DNA from: Elephas maximus indicus
Taxonomy: Eukaryota; Chordata; Mammalia; Proboscidea; Elephantidae
Assembly: GCF_024166365.1 (NCBI RefSeq)
Contig: NC_064830.1
Location: 91,318,968 to 91,382,967 of the forward strand
Length of the DNA stretch: 64,000 nt
Direction of reading: 5' to 3'
A program made the position numbers and the translations under genes. The notes under the pieces are model-generated. The model was not told the DNA's origin. It saw nothing but the letters and a program-made list of their open reading frames with translations, and did not search any database. Shown here one piece after another: positions 11,266 through 24,069 of the stretch. Each line of letters starts with the position of its first letter. Within the stretch, counting starts at the first letter, position 1.

Positions 11266-12084
11266 GTCTCCTTTCTCAATCTCTAAGGAAATAGGAAATG
11301 AATATAGACTGTGATATCAGAAATACTGGAGTTCCCCATACCTGATATTATGCATCTTTTCATCTAAGAAATAATAAGTGGAGTTTTTTTTTCTGTTTGT
11401 AATTATCAATAGCTTTAATTATTGAAATGACCTTTAAAAATGAGAGAGAGAACTTAAAATCTCTCTTCACAAACATGGTTAGTGTGAAATTCCAGAATAT
11501 CTAGACTCTATTAAAGGCCAAATTTCAAGACAATAGTCTCTTCTCTTTTTTTTTTTTTTTTTCTCTTAGTTTATTCTGTCAGGATTTAGTGAGAGAAGTT
11601 GAACGAAGAGGATATATATATATATATATATATGCATTTACATCTGTTTTATTACAGGAATTTGGCCTTCCAAAGTTGTGGAAACTAGTTACCACCCTCT
11701 ATAAGGTTGTTGTCTTTTTGTCTGATGCTGGAATTGATGACCATAGGGCAAGCAGTCAGGAAGGGAAGATGAATAAAAGTGGAGCATATCAAGAGCAGGC
11801 TGGAACCTACAAGCAAAACTGAAACACATATCAGTTCTTGTTGCCCCCGGAATTGGTGATGTCAGTATCTTGCAGTAGCTGGGGCCCTTCTTATGGAACT
11901 AAACCCACACACCCGGCCCAAAAGTCAAAGATGCTAAAGGTGGATGGATACAGGGGAAGTAACACAGTTGCAGGTCCAGCTGCTGCTTTTGTCAATGAGA
12001 TGAGTCAGCAAATCAGCAACAATGTGTGGAAACTCCAAATGGTTGCTTCCCTTATGCTCTCCGTAACTCCCAATAATCTCTCCT
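11266..12084. repeat. OR 5'-side flank, unit A
   Basis: Paralogous to 25009-25655 and 27040-27194. It holds the receptor 3' splice site, a T-run (about 11548-11563) and a (TA)n microsatellite (about 11611-11634). An upstream non-coding exon of the receptor could lie here or further right, but none can be identified by eye. Confidence 0.6.
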
Positions 12085-12240
12085 GGAGCCCTGGTGGCTT
12101 AGTGGTTAGGTGCTCGGCTGCTAACCAAAGGGTAGGCATATCGAATCCACCACTCCCTCCTTAGAAACCCTATGAGCTAGTTCTACCCTGACCTATGGGG
12201 TTACTGTGACTCAGAATCAACTCGACGGCAACAAGTTTTG
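12085..12240 (+). mobile_element. AfroSINE, first of a tandem pair
   Basis: tRNA-derived SINE starting ggagccctggtggcttagtg, with gctgctaacc inside and a tail around gaatcaactcgacggcaac. The second copy follows directly at 12241. Unit B has a single hybrid copy at the equivalent place. Confidence 0.9.
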
Positions 12241-12395
12241 GGGGCCCTGGTGGTGCAGTGATTAAGAATCTAGCTGCTAACCAAAAGGTCAGCAGTTCAC
12301 ATCTACCACCCGCTCCTTGGAAACACTGTGGGGCAGTTCTACTCTGTCTAGTAGAGTCGCTATGAGTCAGAATTGACTTGAGGGCACTGGGTTTG
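12241..12395 (+). mobile_element. AfroSINE, second of a tandem pair
   Basis: Starts ggccctggtggtgcagtg, contains gctgctaaccaaaaggtcag, and ends gaattgacttgagggcactg. It sits in the tail of the preceding SINE. A (TTTG)n-like stretch follows. Confidence 0.9.
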
Positions 12396-12839
12396 GTTTT
12401 TGCCATTTGTTTGTTTGTTTTTGTGACCCACCTTAACCAAAAACATACAGCAAGAAAGGAAATTCTTGGAACTGTAGTTGATCCTAACAAAGTTGATACA
12501 CGTTATGAAACCGCAACAGTCAACTTGGCACCCAAACACATCTCCTTAAACTATGTTTAATTTCCAAAGAAAGACAATGATAAAGTCATCTTTCTGCCTA
12601 ACATGATACAACAATCCTACATACAACCAAAAACATGTTAAAGTTTTCCCAGAAGAGGTTACATGTTTATTCTTTGCCTTACTGATTCATACTCTTTTTA
12701 TATCCTGTAATTTAAAACAAAACCATTTGGTTATATAAAATATATTTCCATAAAAACAAAGAGAAAGTACCCACTACTGTTATACACAGGATAGCTTATT
12801 CTACCCAAGTGGTAGCCTTTTGGATACCTCCAAAACGTT
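12396..12839. repeat. Duplicated non-coding block
   Basis: It matches 27347-27774 of unit B and, from about 12725, 54440-54555 of unit C. No gene is seen. Confidence 0.6.
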
Positions 12840-14570
12840 CACACTATCCCTCATTTTGTGGATGTCAGTTCCTCCTCTTTCTCAGTTACTCCTGCCATTA
12901 CTCAACTGACTCCTGGATAAGGCAGCCATGAAAGCAGGGATGAAGGTAATGCATGGGCTCAGCAATGTAGACTTCTATTTGCCAAGGCAATCTGAGTACA
13001 ACCACTGTTGAGTGCCCAATCTGCCACAAGGATGAGTCCCCAGTATGGCACTATTCTCCCAGAAGGATCAGCTGGCTACCTGGTGGCAGACTGATTATAT
13101 TGTACCAATTTGATAAGGGTAGGGGCAGTATTTTGTTCTTACTGTAATACACACTTATTTGAATATGGGTCTGCCTTCCTTCCACGACTCGTCTGTCAGT
13201 TTTTTGTATGTGGTGCCTTCCTTGACTGCAGTGCTGCTGTGAGCCTACCACCTATGGACTTAAAGAATGGTTTATTTGCCCAGTCATGTTCCATACGGCA
13301 TTGCTCTGGACCAAGGAACTCATTTCAAATAAAGGATGGATACGAGCCCATGCTCATGGTATTCACTGGTCTTACAATATGTCCCACCACCTGAAATAAC
13401 TGGTTTGACAAAATGATGGGATGCCCTTTTAAAGACACAGTTACACCATCAACTAAATGGCAACACCAGGAAGGGCTGGGATATTGTCCTTCAAGATGTG
13501 ATATGTATTCTAAATCTGTATCCAACTTATGCTGCTCTTTGTCTCATAGGCAGGATTCATGAGTCCAGGAATCAAGAGATAGAAATTAAGTGAATCCTCT
13601 CAATATCTGCCTGCAAAATTTTTGCTTCCCATCTCCACAATTTTAAGCTGTGCTAGTTTAGAGGACTTAATCCCAAAGGGATAATGCTTCCACCTGGTGA
13701 CACAACAGTGATCCCATTGAACTTTAATTTGAGACAGCCAACATGCCACTTTGGTATCTTCATACCACTGAATCGAAGGGCAATGAAATGGGTTAGTGTA
13801 CTAGCTAGGGTGATTAATCCTGACTCTCAAGGATAAATTAAGTTGCTGCTACACAATGGGGATAAACAGATGTAGGTCTGGAAAGCAGGAGAGTCTCCAA
13901 AGTGCATTTTTGTACTACCATGTCCTGTGATTGAAGTCAATCAAAAACTACAACCCAATTCAGGTGGTAATGCTAATGGCTCACTCCCTTCAGGAATGCA
14001 GGCTTGGATCACCCCACCAAAGAAGGAAGTATGACCAGCTGAGATGCTTGCTGAGGGCAAAGGAAATATGGAATGGGAAGTGAAAGAAGGTAGTTATAAA
14101 CACCAGCCATGACCATATGACCAGTTGCAAAAATAAAAACTATAATAGCTAAAGGTATTTTGTCCTTATTTTGACGTGAATATTTTGTATATGTATTAAC
14201 CAAATATTTTTTCTTCTCCTCTGTCATCGCCTTATCTAACATAAAAAAAAAAAATAGATGTATTAAAAATACTTAACTTTGTATCTCAGCATTTAAGTTA
14301 CAGGATCTAAAAAGAGAAGTATGAATCAGATAGAGAAATGAATTTGACCTGAAAAAAAAAAAGATTTTTTTCAACTTATGGGGAAAGGTTTAGCAGCTTT
14401 TGTTTCTTTGTAGTCTCTTTTTGGGAAAACTTTAGCAAGTTTTTTATTTTATTTGGGAGAGTTGTATTATGTTAGATGGAAGGATAACTTTGATATTCTC
14501 TTTATTTGGAGATTAGCTATAGTTTGAAAAGGTATTTACAGGTACCATGTGGACACATAACAAAACCACC
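12840..14570 (+). mobile_element. ERV-L pol remnant (integrase and dUTPase part), unit A
   Basis: This fossil matches the integrase, dUTPase and post-pol part of the larger ERV-L at 59041-62970, in the same order and orientation. It ends near a ttgacac-type text that precedes the 3' LTR in that copy, but no LTR follows here. A dUTPase placed after integrase is typical of the ERV-L family. It is broken at many places and non-functional. Presence in units A, B and C means insertion before the duplications. Confidence 0.75.
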
Positions 14571-16980
14571 ATACTTACGTACCTGAAAGCAAACAAGAGA
14601 TATGTCCTTGATAGACCTGACAGTCTTAAAATCATTGATAAGACCAATAAATTGGGGCTGATAACATTTCATCAGCCAGACTTTATTCAAATCTCACATA
14701 AATCCTAATCAGAAGGAGAGCTTGATCTCTATGGTAGAGTATGACTCAAGAAATAATAATATATTGTTCCCCAAAATATACGTACCATCCCTCTTTGTGT
14801 TTTCTTCCTAAACATCCCTCGCTAGATGTTCATGCATCCCAGATTACCTACTTTTTAAAGCAGAGAACTCAGAACTGAATGCACTTTCAAAGTATCATTT
14901 GACTTGTATGAAAGAGACTACATCTATTACCTCTCTCTCTTCTACTACTAATGCCTTTGATCTCATCTTTTTGACTGTCCCCTCTCACTTTTAATTCAAA
15001 TTCGGCTTCTTCCAGACGCAGAGGCTAACTTTCCCCATGCTCCCCCTTATCATTCCAATCCAGTCAAGATATTGACACTTCTACCTAAGTATTCATATAC
15101 TTCCTTCTTTTCTCTTTTCTCATTAGTGTCCAACTTTCTCAGTAAGTCTCCATAATGTAAATTTTCCATCATCTGTCTCATGTCTCTCTTTCTCCCTTAG
15201 GAAGCTTTCCTGATAATTTCCCCTTATGATTTGTGGCCCACGAGTGAACTTTTTTTCTCTGTCTTGATCTTGGCTTTCGTCATAGACTGACCAAGTATCA
15301 TCCTCTGTCTTAAGGAATGGGGAGATAAGCTGACAATACTAGAGTTTCTAATAAAGGTTTCCAGGACACCTCAACCCCCAACATTCTTTTACCTGTAACT
15401 TCCTCTTCAGAGACTTGTGGGGAGAACAAGCGGAGAAGTGATACGTAGTGGGTAGGATGATCCACACTGACTCCAACTGACTAGTGATCATCAAAACGAG
15501 GCTTTTCAGAAGTGTTCATCAGACTTCCTTCTCTAACCCTGGAAATCTCCATTTACTAGTGGAATGGTATAGAAGACATTGTCCAGGACTCAGCCATCAT
15601 TATTTACACTAATTTTCCTTGTGTCAGAGCTTCAACAGGAGCAACAATGACTGTGATTCTGTAATGCCCTTGCAATCTGTACTCAGATTTTGAATTCCAT
15701 CAGCACACATCTGAACACATTAAGTGACTGAAATGCTTTTACTCTACTAGCCGTGCTTTTGAATCATGCATAGCTTCCTCTGGCTCTAAACATATATCTA
15801 AGCCACCTTCCCATCCCAACATGGCAGTGAGAGCTTGGGCAATAGGAATTGTCATTAATGTTTCCTGATTAAGAATCTAAATAGAATATCAGCTAAATCA
15901 TCAATGTGCCCAGAGTCCAGAGAAAATCTATTTTGAATTTTCTGAAGTTTTGGGTCACTCTAGACACTTTCTTCTTAGCTTTACACGTTCTTGCCTACCT
16001 AATAGAATATGAATTTGGCTCTAGCCCTGGTGCTTTTAGAATAAGGTTTTTCCTGATTGCATAAATGTTTCCTTATCAGTAATCACATCGGCTGGAATTA
16101 GGACAGGCTTTGCCTGACATGAGCCAACCATGAGGGATGAGAAACACCATTTATGATAATTGAAGCATCCCTGTAGCTCAGAGGACTTATGATGTCAGGT
16201 GAGGCAAACTGAAAACACTAAATATATGGCATCAGGGATTCCATCCTGGAGGACACATTCTGGATCTCTTCTGGAGGCCATTATGTCAGATGACAATTAG
16301 ACTGTGCCATATGGTTTAAAATATGCATTGCCCTAAAGGCTTTATTGGAGTTTGCTTATAGAAGTCAAGGGAATGCAATATTTTCGAAACAGTGACTCTG
16401 AAGATCACGTGGAAATATTCTCTCCAAGGACCAGTTAGCCTGACTTGGTTTTCCTCTTGGAACAAGGATGTCTCTAGGCCTTTTCCATCCAATCCTTTTG
16501 AGAAAACAAGGTCTGAGAAATATCTAGTCTCTATTTCTCATCTTTTACTATGTGCCATATCATAGAAAAGAAGTCAAGAGATAAGGGCATGAGGTCACCA
16601 CTAGTATTTTCCACCTTAGCTTTTGGTTATATTCCAGTTTTATAGACTACATTAATGTAACATGTCAAGAGATTTCAGACACAGAAGTAAAAGAAGAAAA
16701 GAACATATACTTACACTGCCTTATGTACGTTTATCTGATTCCCATACCCTGCCTTTCCCCTCCGTTACAAATATATGTTGAGCCACTTTTTGTTTCTCTG
16801 TCTCAAGTCAGCTGCTAAAATATCTGACTTCACTGAGATTATCTTCGCTCTATATTGGGAATTATCCTTTGAGTTTAATCATTGTCTCAACACTTTTTTT
16901 TTTTTGTATAATACTTATACTTGTTTCTCTCCTCACCAGATATAATCTCTATTTCTCTCTTTAAGGAAGGTCTGACATTT
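14571..16980. repeat. Right-hand intergenic block, unit A
   Basis: Well conserved as unit-to-unit paralogous DNA (29641-32085 in B, 56381-58790 in C), including text such as ttgaattccatcagcacaca. I see no open frame, no receptor exon and no repeat family that I recognise. It lies upstream of the minus-strand receptor, so it is where receptor promoters and 5' exons would be sought. Confidence 0.6.
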
Positions 16981-17110
16981 ATATAATTAATTAGCTCTTT
17001 AATTTGACAAATATTTAATGAGCACCTGCTATGTTCCCAAGCACTGTGTTGAGTTATAGGTGTACAGTGATTAACAAACATAGCCTTCCCTTAAGGGACT
17101 TACAGATAAA
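16981..17110 (+). repeat. L2-like LINE tail fragment
   Basis: Text such as tatttaatgagcacctgcta, then aagcactgtgttgagt and cttacagat, follows the familiar L2 3'-end pattern (gagcacctactatgtgccag). Copies occur at 32095-32215, 36570-36690 and 58795-58920, just before each P1 leader. Confidence 0.6.
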
Positions 17111-17145
17111 ATAAACAGATATATCAAATCATGTTAAGGGTTTGT

Positions 17146-17800
17146 ATTAATCATTACTCGTCAAAGTGAGTTACATAAAACAAAACTTATACTATATTAA
17201 GGAAAGATTGTGGAATCACAGGAAAGAGTGCAGTATAATTGAACTCAGATCAGCTATATCCAATAACTTGAACAATATCAGGGCTTTCTTTTTCCATCTC
17301 TCCTCTTGGCTTCAGTCTATGTATTGATCTCATTCCTGCAAGCATTTCTCTATGGTGGGGACATGTGAGAGCTGGAAGTTGTCATGACATGCTTATGGCT
17401 TGAAGTTCATTACCCCTCCATCTCCAAATTAGAAAACCCTAAGGAAGGTATCTGTTTAACAGGGCTTTATGCTGGTAGCAACTCCTTGGGGCATTCACTG
17501 TGTGCCAGGGTCTTCAGTAAAATGATGGACTTGTCTGGGATAGGTGCCTCTGTCTTGCAGGGGTTGTGAAGGCAGAGTGGAGATTACATGGACTGGGAAT
17601 GGAGCAGTATTATAAAGTAAGTGTGGTTGTGAGGATGTTAAAGGGAAAATTTGAATAGGGAAAAGGTGCAGGAAAGAAAAAACAATACATGCTCTCTACA
17701 AAAATGTAAATGATAAAGAAGAATTTATTATGATAGAGCAAACAGAGATATTATTGTATTCACCTGGGTCATAAGGGAAATCCTCTCTACAGAAGTGACA
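17146..17800. repeat. Leader block P1 of unit B
   Basis: Paralogous to 1-610 and 32280-32890. It ends at cctctctacagaagtgac, after which unit B lacks block P2 and continues with an L1 fragment instead. Confidence 0.8.
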
Positions 17801-17804
17801 TTGC

Positions 17805-18504
17805 ACTGTGTTGTATATTGCTTTGTGTAGATTTGACATTTTCACAGTGTTCAGTCTACCTACCCATGAGCATGGTATGTTTTTCCATTTATGTAGGTCT
17901 CTCTTGGTTTCTTGCAGTAGTGTTTATAGTTTTCTTTGTATAGATCTTTGACACCCCTCGTTAGATTTATTCATATGTATTTTTTTTTTTAGGGGCCATT
18001 GTAAATGGTATTGTTTCCTTTTCATCATTCTCTCTATTGGTGTGTAGGAATCCAACTGATTTTTGTATATTTATCTTGTATCCTGCTGCTCTCCTGAATG
18101 TTTCTATTAGTTCCAGTAGTTTTCTCGTGGAGCCTTTTAAGTTTTCTAAGTATAGTATCATACCATCCTCAAACAGGGACAGGTTTGTTACTTCTTCCTT
18201 ACCTATTTGTATGCTCTCTATTTCTTTTTCTTGACTTAAAAAAAAATTTTTTTTTTTTTATTGCACTAACTAGGACTTCCAGCACAATGTTAAACAGGTG
18301 TAGTGATAAAGGGCATCCTTGTTTTGTTCCTCTTCTCAAGGGGAATGTTTTCAGCTTCTCCTCCATTAAGATGATGTTGACTGTTGGCTTGTATAGATTC
18401 CCTTTATTATGTTGAGGAATTTCTCTTCTATACCTATTTTACCAGGAGAGTTTTTATCAGGAATGGATGTTGGACTTTCCCGAATGCCTTTTCGGCGTCG
18501 ATTG
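17805..18504 (-). mobile_element. L1 ORF2 reverse transcriptase fragment (antisense)
   Basis: The minus strand encodes L1 ORF2 text: MILYLENLKGSTRKLLELIE, a linker, then GYKINIQKSVGFLHTNRE, matching the L1 segment that follows the YADD region. Both ends are cut. It replaces block P2 in unit B and probably marks a rearrangement junction. Confidence 0.85.
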
Positions 18505-18622
18505 CCATTCCTCTTCATCATTCCTGGCATAGCAGACTGTATGATTGTCTGATTCAAAATGGACAATACCAGTTCACTGCAGCTCACTAATGCCCAGAAT
18601 ATCAATGTATATGCATTTCATT
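18505..18622 (-). mobile_element. RTE LINE 5' fragment (antisense)
   Basis: The reverse complement matches the start of the RTE endonuclease region (text around cattttgaatcagacaatc). It is a short piece abutting the L1 fragment, leading into the block shared with 46490-47109. Confidence 0.7.
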
Positions 18623-19223
18623 TTTTTGAAGATTTTTAAGAGAATGAAATAATGTATGTTTTCAAGGGATCATTATGGATGGCAAAAGCAGGAGGGACAG
18701 CAGTTAGGGGTCAATTGCAGTATTTTAGGCAAGATATAATAGAGGAAATGGTGATGCATACTCATATTTATATTTTTAAAATAAAGCCAACAGAATGTGA
18801 ATCGTTAGAGATGAGGGTGCCAATGACACCATGGTTTTTGACCTGAACAACTGAGTCTAATTTCTTACCATTTACTGGGATGGGAAGCACTTGAGGGACA
18901 AGTATCTTTGGGGAGAGTTTAGTTTTAGACATGTAAAGTTTGGTTTGTTTTTTAGAAAATAATGTGAAAGGGTACAGCTGGAAGTTTAAAAAGAGAGTTG
19001 GGAGTTCAGAGGAAAGGTGGGACATGAAATACAAATTTAAAATAATAACAAAACCATATAAGACTACTTGGGCAATGAATGAAAATAGGGAAGCATTCAG
19101 AGGACAAATCCTGGGATAATCCAACATTTAGAAGTTAAGGTGATAAGAAGATTTAAGCAAAGGAACTGAATAGAAAGACTGAAGAGGAAGGGCCAGAGAA
19201 TTTGGAGTTCAATAAAGAGTGTA
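18623..19223. repeat. Pre-RTE duplicated block, unit B
   Basis: It matches 46490-47109 in unit C over its whole length (gatttttaag, aaataatgtatgttttcaag). Unit A keeps only its last 120 bases. No gene is seen. It ends with the RTE target-site copy aaagagtgta (19214-19223). Confidence 0.7.
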
Positions 19224-22200
19224 TACCCTCAATCATCTGTCAGTTTGTCTTAATGTGAGGACTTGGGTGTTGCTGTGATGCTGGAAGATATGCCACCAGC
19301 ATTCAAACACCAGCAGGGTCACCCATGGCAGACAGGTTCCAACTGAGCTTCCATACAAAGACAGATTGGAAAGAAGGACCTGGTGGTCTACTTTTGAAAA
19401 GAATTAACCAGTGAAAACCAGATGAATTCAACAGAACATTGTCTGACACGGTGCCAGCAGATGAGTATCTCAGGTTGCAAGGCAATTAAAAGAGGACTGG
19501 AGAAGAGATGCCTTCTCAAGTAGAGTTGACCTTAACGACATGGATGGAGTCAAGCTTTCAAGACCTTCATTTGCTGAAGTGGAACTACTCGAAATGAGAA
19601 GAAACAGCTGAAAACATCCATTAATAATCAGAATGTGGAATGTACAAAGTATGAATCTAGGAAAATTAGAAATTGTCACAAAGGAAATGGAATGCATAAA
19701 CATCAATATCCTAGGCATTAGTGAGCTGAAAGTGACTGGTATTGGCCATTTTGAATCAGACACCCATATGGTCTACTACGCCGTGGATAACAACTTGAGG
19801 AAGAATGGCATCGCATTCATCATCAAAAATAACATTTCAAGATCTATCCTGAACTATAATGCAGTTAGTTAGAGGATAATATACATAAGCCTACAAGGCA
19901 GGCCAGTTAATACGACTATTATTCTAATTTACCTGCCACCCACTAGGGCCAAAGATGAAAAAATTGAAGCTTTTACCAACATTTGCAGTCTTAATTTGAT
20001 CAAAAATGCAATCGGGGTGTTTTGATAATTAGTAGTGATTGGAATGTGAAAGATGGAAAGAAAGAAGGAGGATTCGTAGTTGGAAAATATGACCTTGGTG
20101 ATAGAAACAATGCCAGAAATCACATGATAGAATTTTGCAAGACCAACGACTTCTTCATTGCATATACCTTTTTTTCAACAACATCAGCAGTGACTATACA
20201 TGTGGACCTGGGCTGATGAAATACACAGGAATCAAGTTGACTACATCTGTGGAAAGAGCCAATGGAAAAGCTCAATATCATCAGTCAGAACAAGGCCAGG
20301 GGCCAACCATCAGTTTTTCATATGCAAGTTGAAGTTGAAGCTGAAGAAAATTAGAACAAGCCCAAGAGAGCCAAAGAATGACCTTAAGTATAAAAAAAAA
20401 TTAAGTATATCCTACCTGAATTTAGAGACCATCTCAAGAATAGATTTGACGCATTGAGCAGTAATGACTGAAGACCAGAGGAGATGTGAATGACATCAAG
20501 AACATCATACATGAAGAAACCAAGAGGTCATTAAAAAGGCAGGAAATAAGAAAAGACCAAAATGGATGTCAGAAGAGACTCTGAAACCTGCTCTTGGATG
20601 TCGAGTAGCTAAGGCAAAAGGAAGAAATGATGAAGTAAAAAAGCAGAGCAGAAGATTTCAAAGGGCGGCTTGAGAAGACAAAGTATTATAAAGACATGTA
20701 CAAAGACCTAGAATTAGAAAAACAAAAGGGAAGAACACAATCAGCATTTCTCAGGCTGAAAGAACTGAAGAAAAAATTCAAGCCTCGATTTGCAATATTC
20801 AAGGATTCTACAGGGAAAATATTAAACGATGCAGGAAGCACCAAAAAGAAGATGGAAGGAATACACAAAGCTACCACACCAAAAAGAATTGGTTGACATT
20901 CAACCACTTCAGGAGGTAGCATATGACCAGGAACTGATGGTACTGAAGGAAGAGGCCCAAGCTGCACAGAAGGCTTTGATGAAAAACAAAGCTCCAGGAA
21001 TTGACAGAACATTTACTGAGATGTTTCAACAAATGGATGCAGCACTGGAAAGGCTCACTCGTCTATGCCAAGAAACTTGGAAGACAGCCACCTGGCCAAC
21101 CCACCTGTAAAATCCATATTTATGCCTATTCCAAATAAAGGTAATCCAACAGAATGCAGAAATTATTGAACAATATCATTAATATCACAGGCATGTAAAG
21201 TTTTTCTGAAGATCATTCAAAAGCGGATGCAGCAGTACATTGACAGGAAACTGCCAGAAATTCAAACTGGATTCACAAGGGCACACGGAATCATGGATAT
21301 CATTGCTGATGTCAGATGGATCCTGGCTGAAAGCAGAGAATACTAAAAAGATGTTTACCTATGTTTTGTTGACTATGCAAAGGCATTCGACTGTGTAGAT
21401 TATAACAAATCATGGATAACACCGCTAAGAATGGGAATTCCAAAAGACTTAATTGTGATCTGTACATAGACCAGGAGGCAGTCGTTTGAACAGAACAAAA
21501 GGATACTGCATGGTTTAAAGTCAGAAAAGTTGTACGTCAGGGTTGTATCCTTTCAACATACTTAATCAACCTGTATGCTGAGCAAATAATCTGAGAAACT
21601 GAACTGTATGAAGAATGCAGTGTCAGGATTAGAGGAAGACTGATTAACAACCTGTGCAACTAAGATAACACAACCTTGCTTTCTGAATATGAGAAGGACT
21701 TGAAGCACTTACTGATGAAGATCAAAGACCACAGCCTTCAGTATGGATTATACCTCAACATAAAGAAAACAAAAATTCTCACAACTAGACCAATAAGCAG
21801 CACCAGGATGCACAAAAGAAAGATTGAAGTTGTCAAGGATTTCATTTTACTTGTCTCCACAATCAACACTCATGGAAGCAGCAGACAAAAAATCAAACCA
21901 CACATTGCATTGGGCAAATCTGCAGCAAAAGCCCTCTTTAATTTTGTTCAAAAGCAAAGATGTTACCTTGAAAACTAAGTTGCGCCTGACTGAAGCCAAG
22001 GTGTTTTCAATTGCCTCATGCACGTGAAAGCCCGTCAATGAATAAGGAAGATGGAATAATTGATGCCTTTGAATGGTGGCGAAGAATGTTGAATATACCA
22101 TGAACTGCCAGAAGAACAAACAAACCTGTCTTGGAAGAAGTTCAGCCAGAATCCCCCTTAGAAGCAAGAATGGTGAGATTTTGTCTCACGTACTTTGGAC

Positions 22201-22433
22201 ATGTTATCAGGAAGGATCACTCCTTGGAGAAGGACATCATGCTTGCTAAAGTAGAGGGTCAACGAAAAGAGGAAGACCCTCAACAAGATGGATTGACACG
22301 GTGGCTGCAGCAATGGGCTCAAGCATAATAATGATTGTGAAGATGGCACACGACTGAATGAACCGTGTTTCATTCTTTGTACATAGGGCCACTGTGAGTC
22401 AGAACCCACTCAACGGCAACTAACAACAACATC
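19224..22433 (+). mobile_element. RTE-clade LINE, near full-length, degenerate (copy B)
   Basis: Duplicate of copy A with the same insertion site (aaagagtgta at 19214-19223, aaagagctta at 22434-22443). The endonuclease region reads MWNVQSMNLGKLEIVTKEME, then NILGISELKVTG and SSDWNVKDGKKEGGFVVGKY. The reverse transcriptase region reads MKNKAPGIDRTFTEMFQQ, and the C-terminal part reads LHLNIKKTKIL-like text. Frames are interrupted many times and the YADD box is degenerate as in copy A, so it is inactive. The tail is caacggcaactaacaacaac. The stretch 21112-21692 is nearly identical to copy A while its flanks are not. Confidence 0.9.
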
Positions 22434-22443
22434 AAAGAGCTTA

Positions 22444-24069
22444 CTGTTGAGGAAGTTTAGTGAAGAAAGTGGTTCAAGAAGGAAAGGATGATCAACTGTG
22501 TCAAATGCTATTGGGTGATCTAATAATTGGTCATTTGGTGTGTCAACCTGGAGGCTATTTGTGACTTTCCACTGGGGGTTTCAATATATTGATAGTAATA
22601 AAAGCCAGCTGAAGTGGGCTCAAGAGGGAATGGGAGTAGAAAAAGTGGATATGTAGAGCAAAGAAAACTGGATCAAAGAATTTCTTCTGTGAAAGCTTGT
22701 AGGGTTTACAGGGTCAAGGGAAGGTTTCTTTGTTAAAATGAGAGATATTACAGCATGTTTGTAGGCTGATGGTATTAACTGAATAAAGAGAGAAAACTGA
22801 TGATGCAAGAGAGAGAAGGGTTAATTCAGGAGGGATATCCTTAGCATCTGCTGCACAGGTGGAGGAGATGGCTATATATGAGAGATCCCTGCATATCAGA
22901 CACTTGGGATTACAATATTAGCCTGTCTGAATGTTGCTAACTCAAATCATCTTCTACATGTTGCATTAATTTTTCTATTGCCCTCTCTTTGGACTAGTTC
23001 AGTGGCACAATTTGGCAGTGGACGGATATGTGGGTAACAGTCTCTAAATCAGTTTCTCTAGTGTTTCCATTGGTCCTATCAGAAATTCTCTTCTACTTAT
23101 ATCATTCACAGCTCATTTCTGTAGCCTGGGACTTACATCCACAACTAGCACACCCACAAATATCATATAACTTGATTTTTTTTCTATTAAACATATGTAA
23201 TTACTGAGGCCTTCAGAGGTTAAGTAACTTGTATCTTTCACACTGTTAGCAAGTGTTAGCAGATCCAGAACTCTACTTTAAGCTATTCTGAATCCAAGTT
23301 ACAAGGCTAGAAACCCACATAAGCCAGAAAAGTATTTTCAGCCTGTAAAATAACAAAAATTAATATACCTATCTGATATGTCAGCTCCCATCTAGGCTGA
23401 AGAGATGCACAAGTATGTATATATTGAAAGAATGTTAAGTTTCACAAGGAAAAAAGTCACTGTCTTTTCTTCCCTGACACATCTTAAACGCTAAACTTAG
23501 TGCCTGAACTAAAGTGGACAATCAATAAGTATTTGTTAAATATAACAATATGACAAGAATTATAACATGTATTATTTTCTTCCCTCCTGAATTTTTACAC
23601 ACTGTGATTCAAGAAACTCTAAGTGTCTATGAACATAAGTTTTATATCATCCGCCCTTCCTGTCAACAGCCTACAACTACCCTTTGGTTTCCATACTTTC
23701 TCTATGAAGCAGCACATTCCATTTTATATATACTCTCTGCTGTCATTTTTATGTATTTTTTATCAGTGAAAAAAAAATATTGAGAAAGGGTCCTTGTATC
23801 TTCATACTTTTTTTTCCCAGAATACCAAGAGAATGTTGCCTTTTAATGGGATTTTTTAAGCTTTATTTAACTTTTAAATGTTTGCTGAAACATACTCTAT
23901 CATGCTTGGATGCCCGTACCAAAGTTGTGTGATGGAATTTTGTATTAACCACCTAATTCTAAGCAAGTGCACTGCTTATAATTGAGAAATCTGTATGGTG
24001 GTCTGGAATCCTAGAGATTTAAGGGTGTTATCCCATTTCATTCTACATTCAGGGCAACTATAGTTACAG
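22444..24069. repeat. OR 3'-side intergenic block, unit B
   Basis: Paralogous to 8636-10330, roughly 90-93% similar by eye. No gene is seen. Confidence 0.65.

Noticed and set aside
12085-12395. Possible tRNA genes from tRNA-like text
   Set aside because: The similarity is that of tRNA-derived SINE heads with typical SINE bodies and tails, not of a free-standing tRNA gene.
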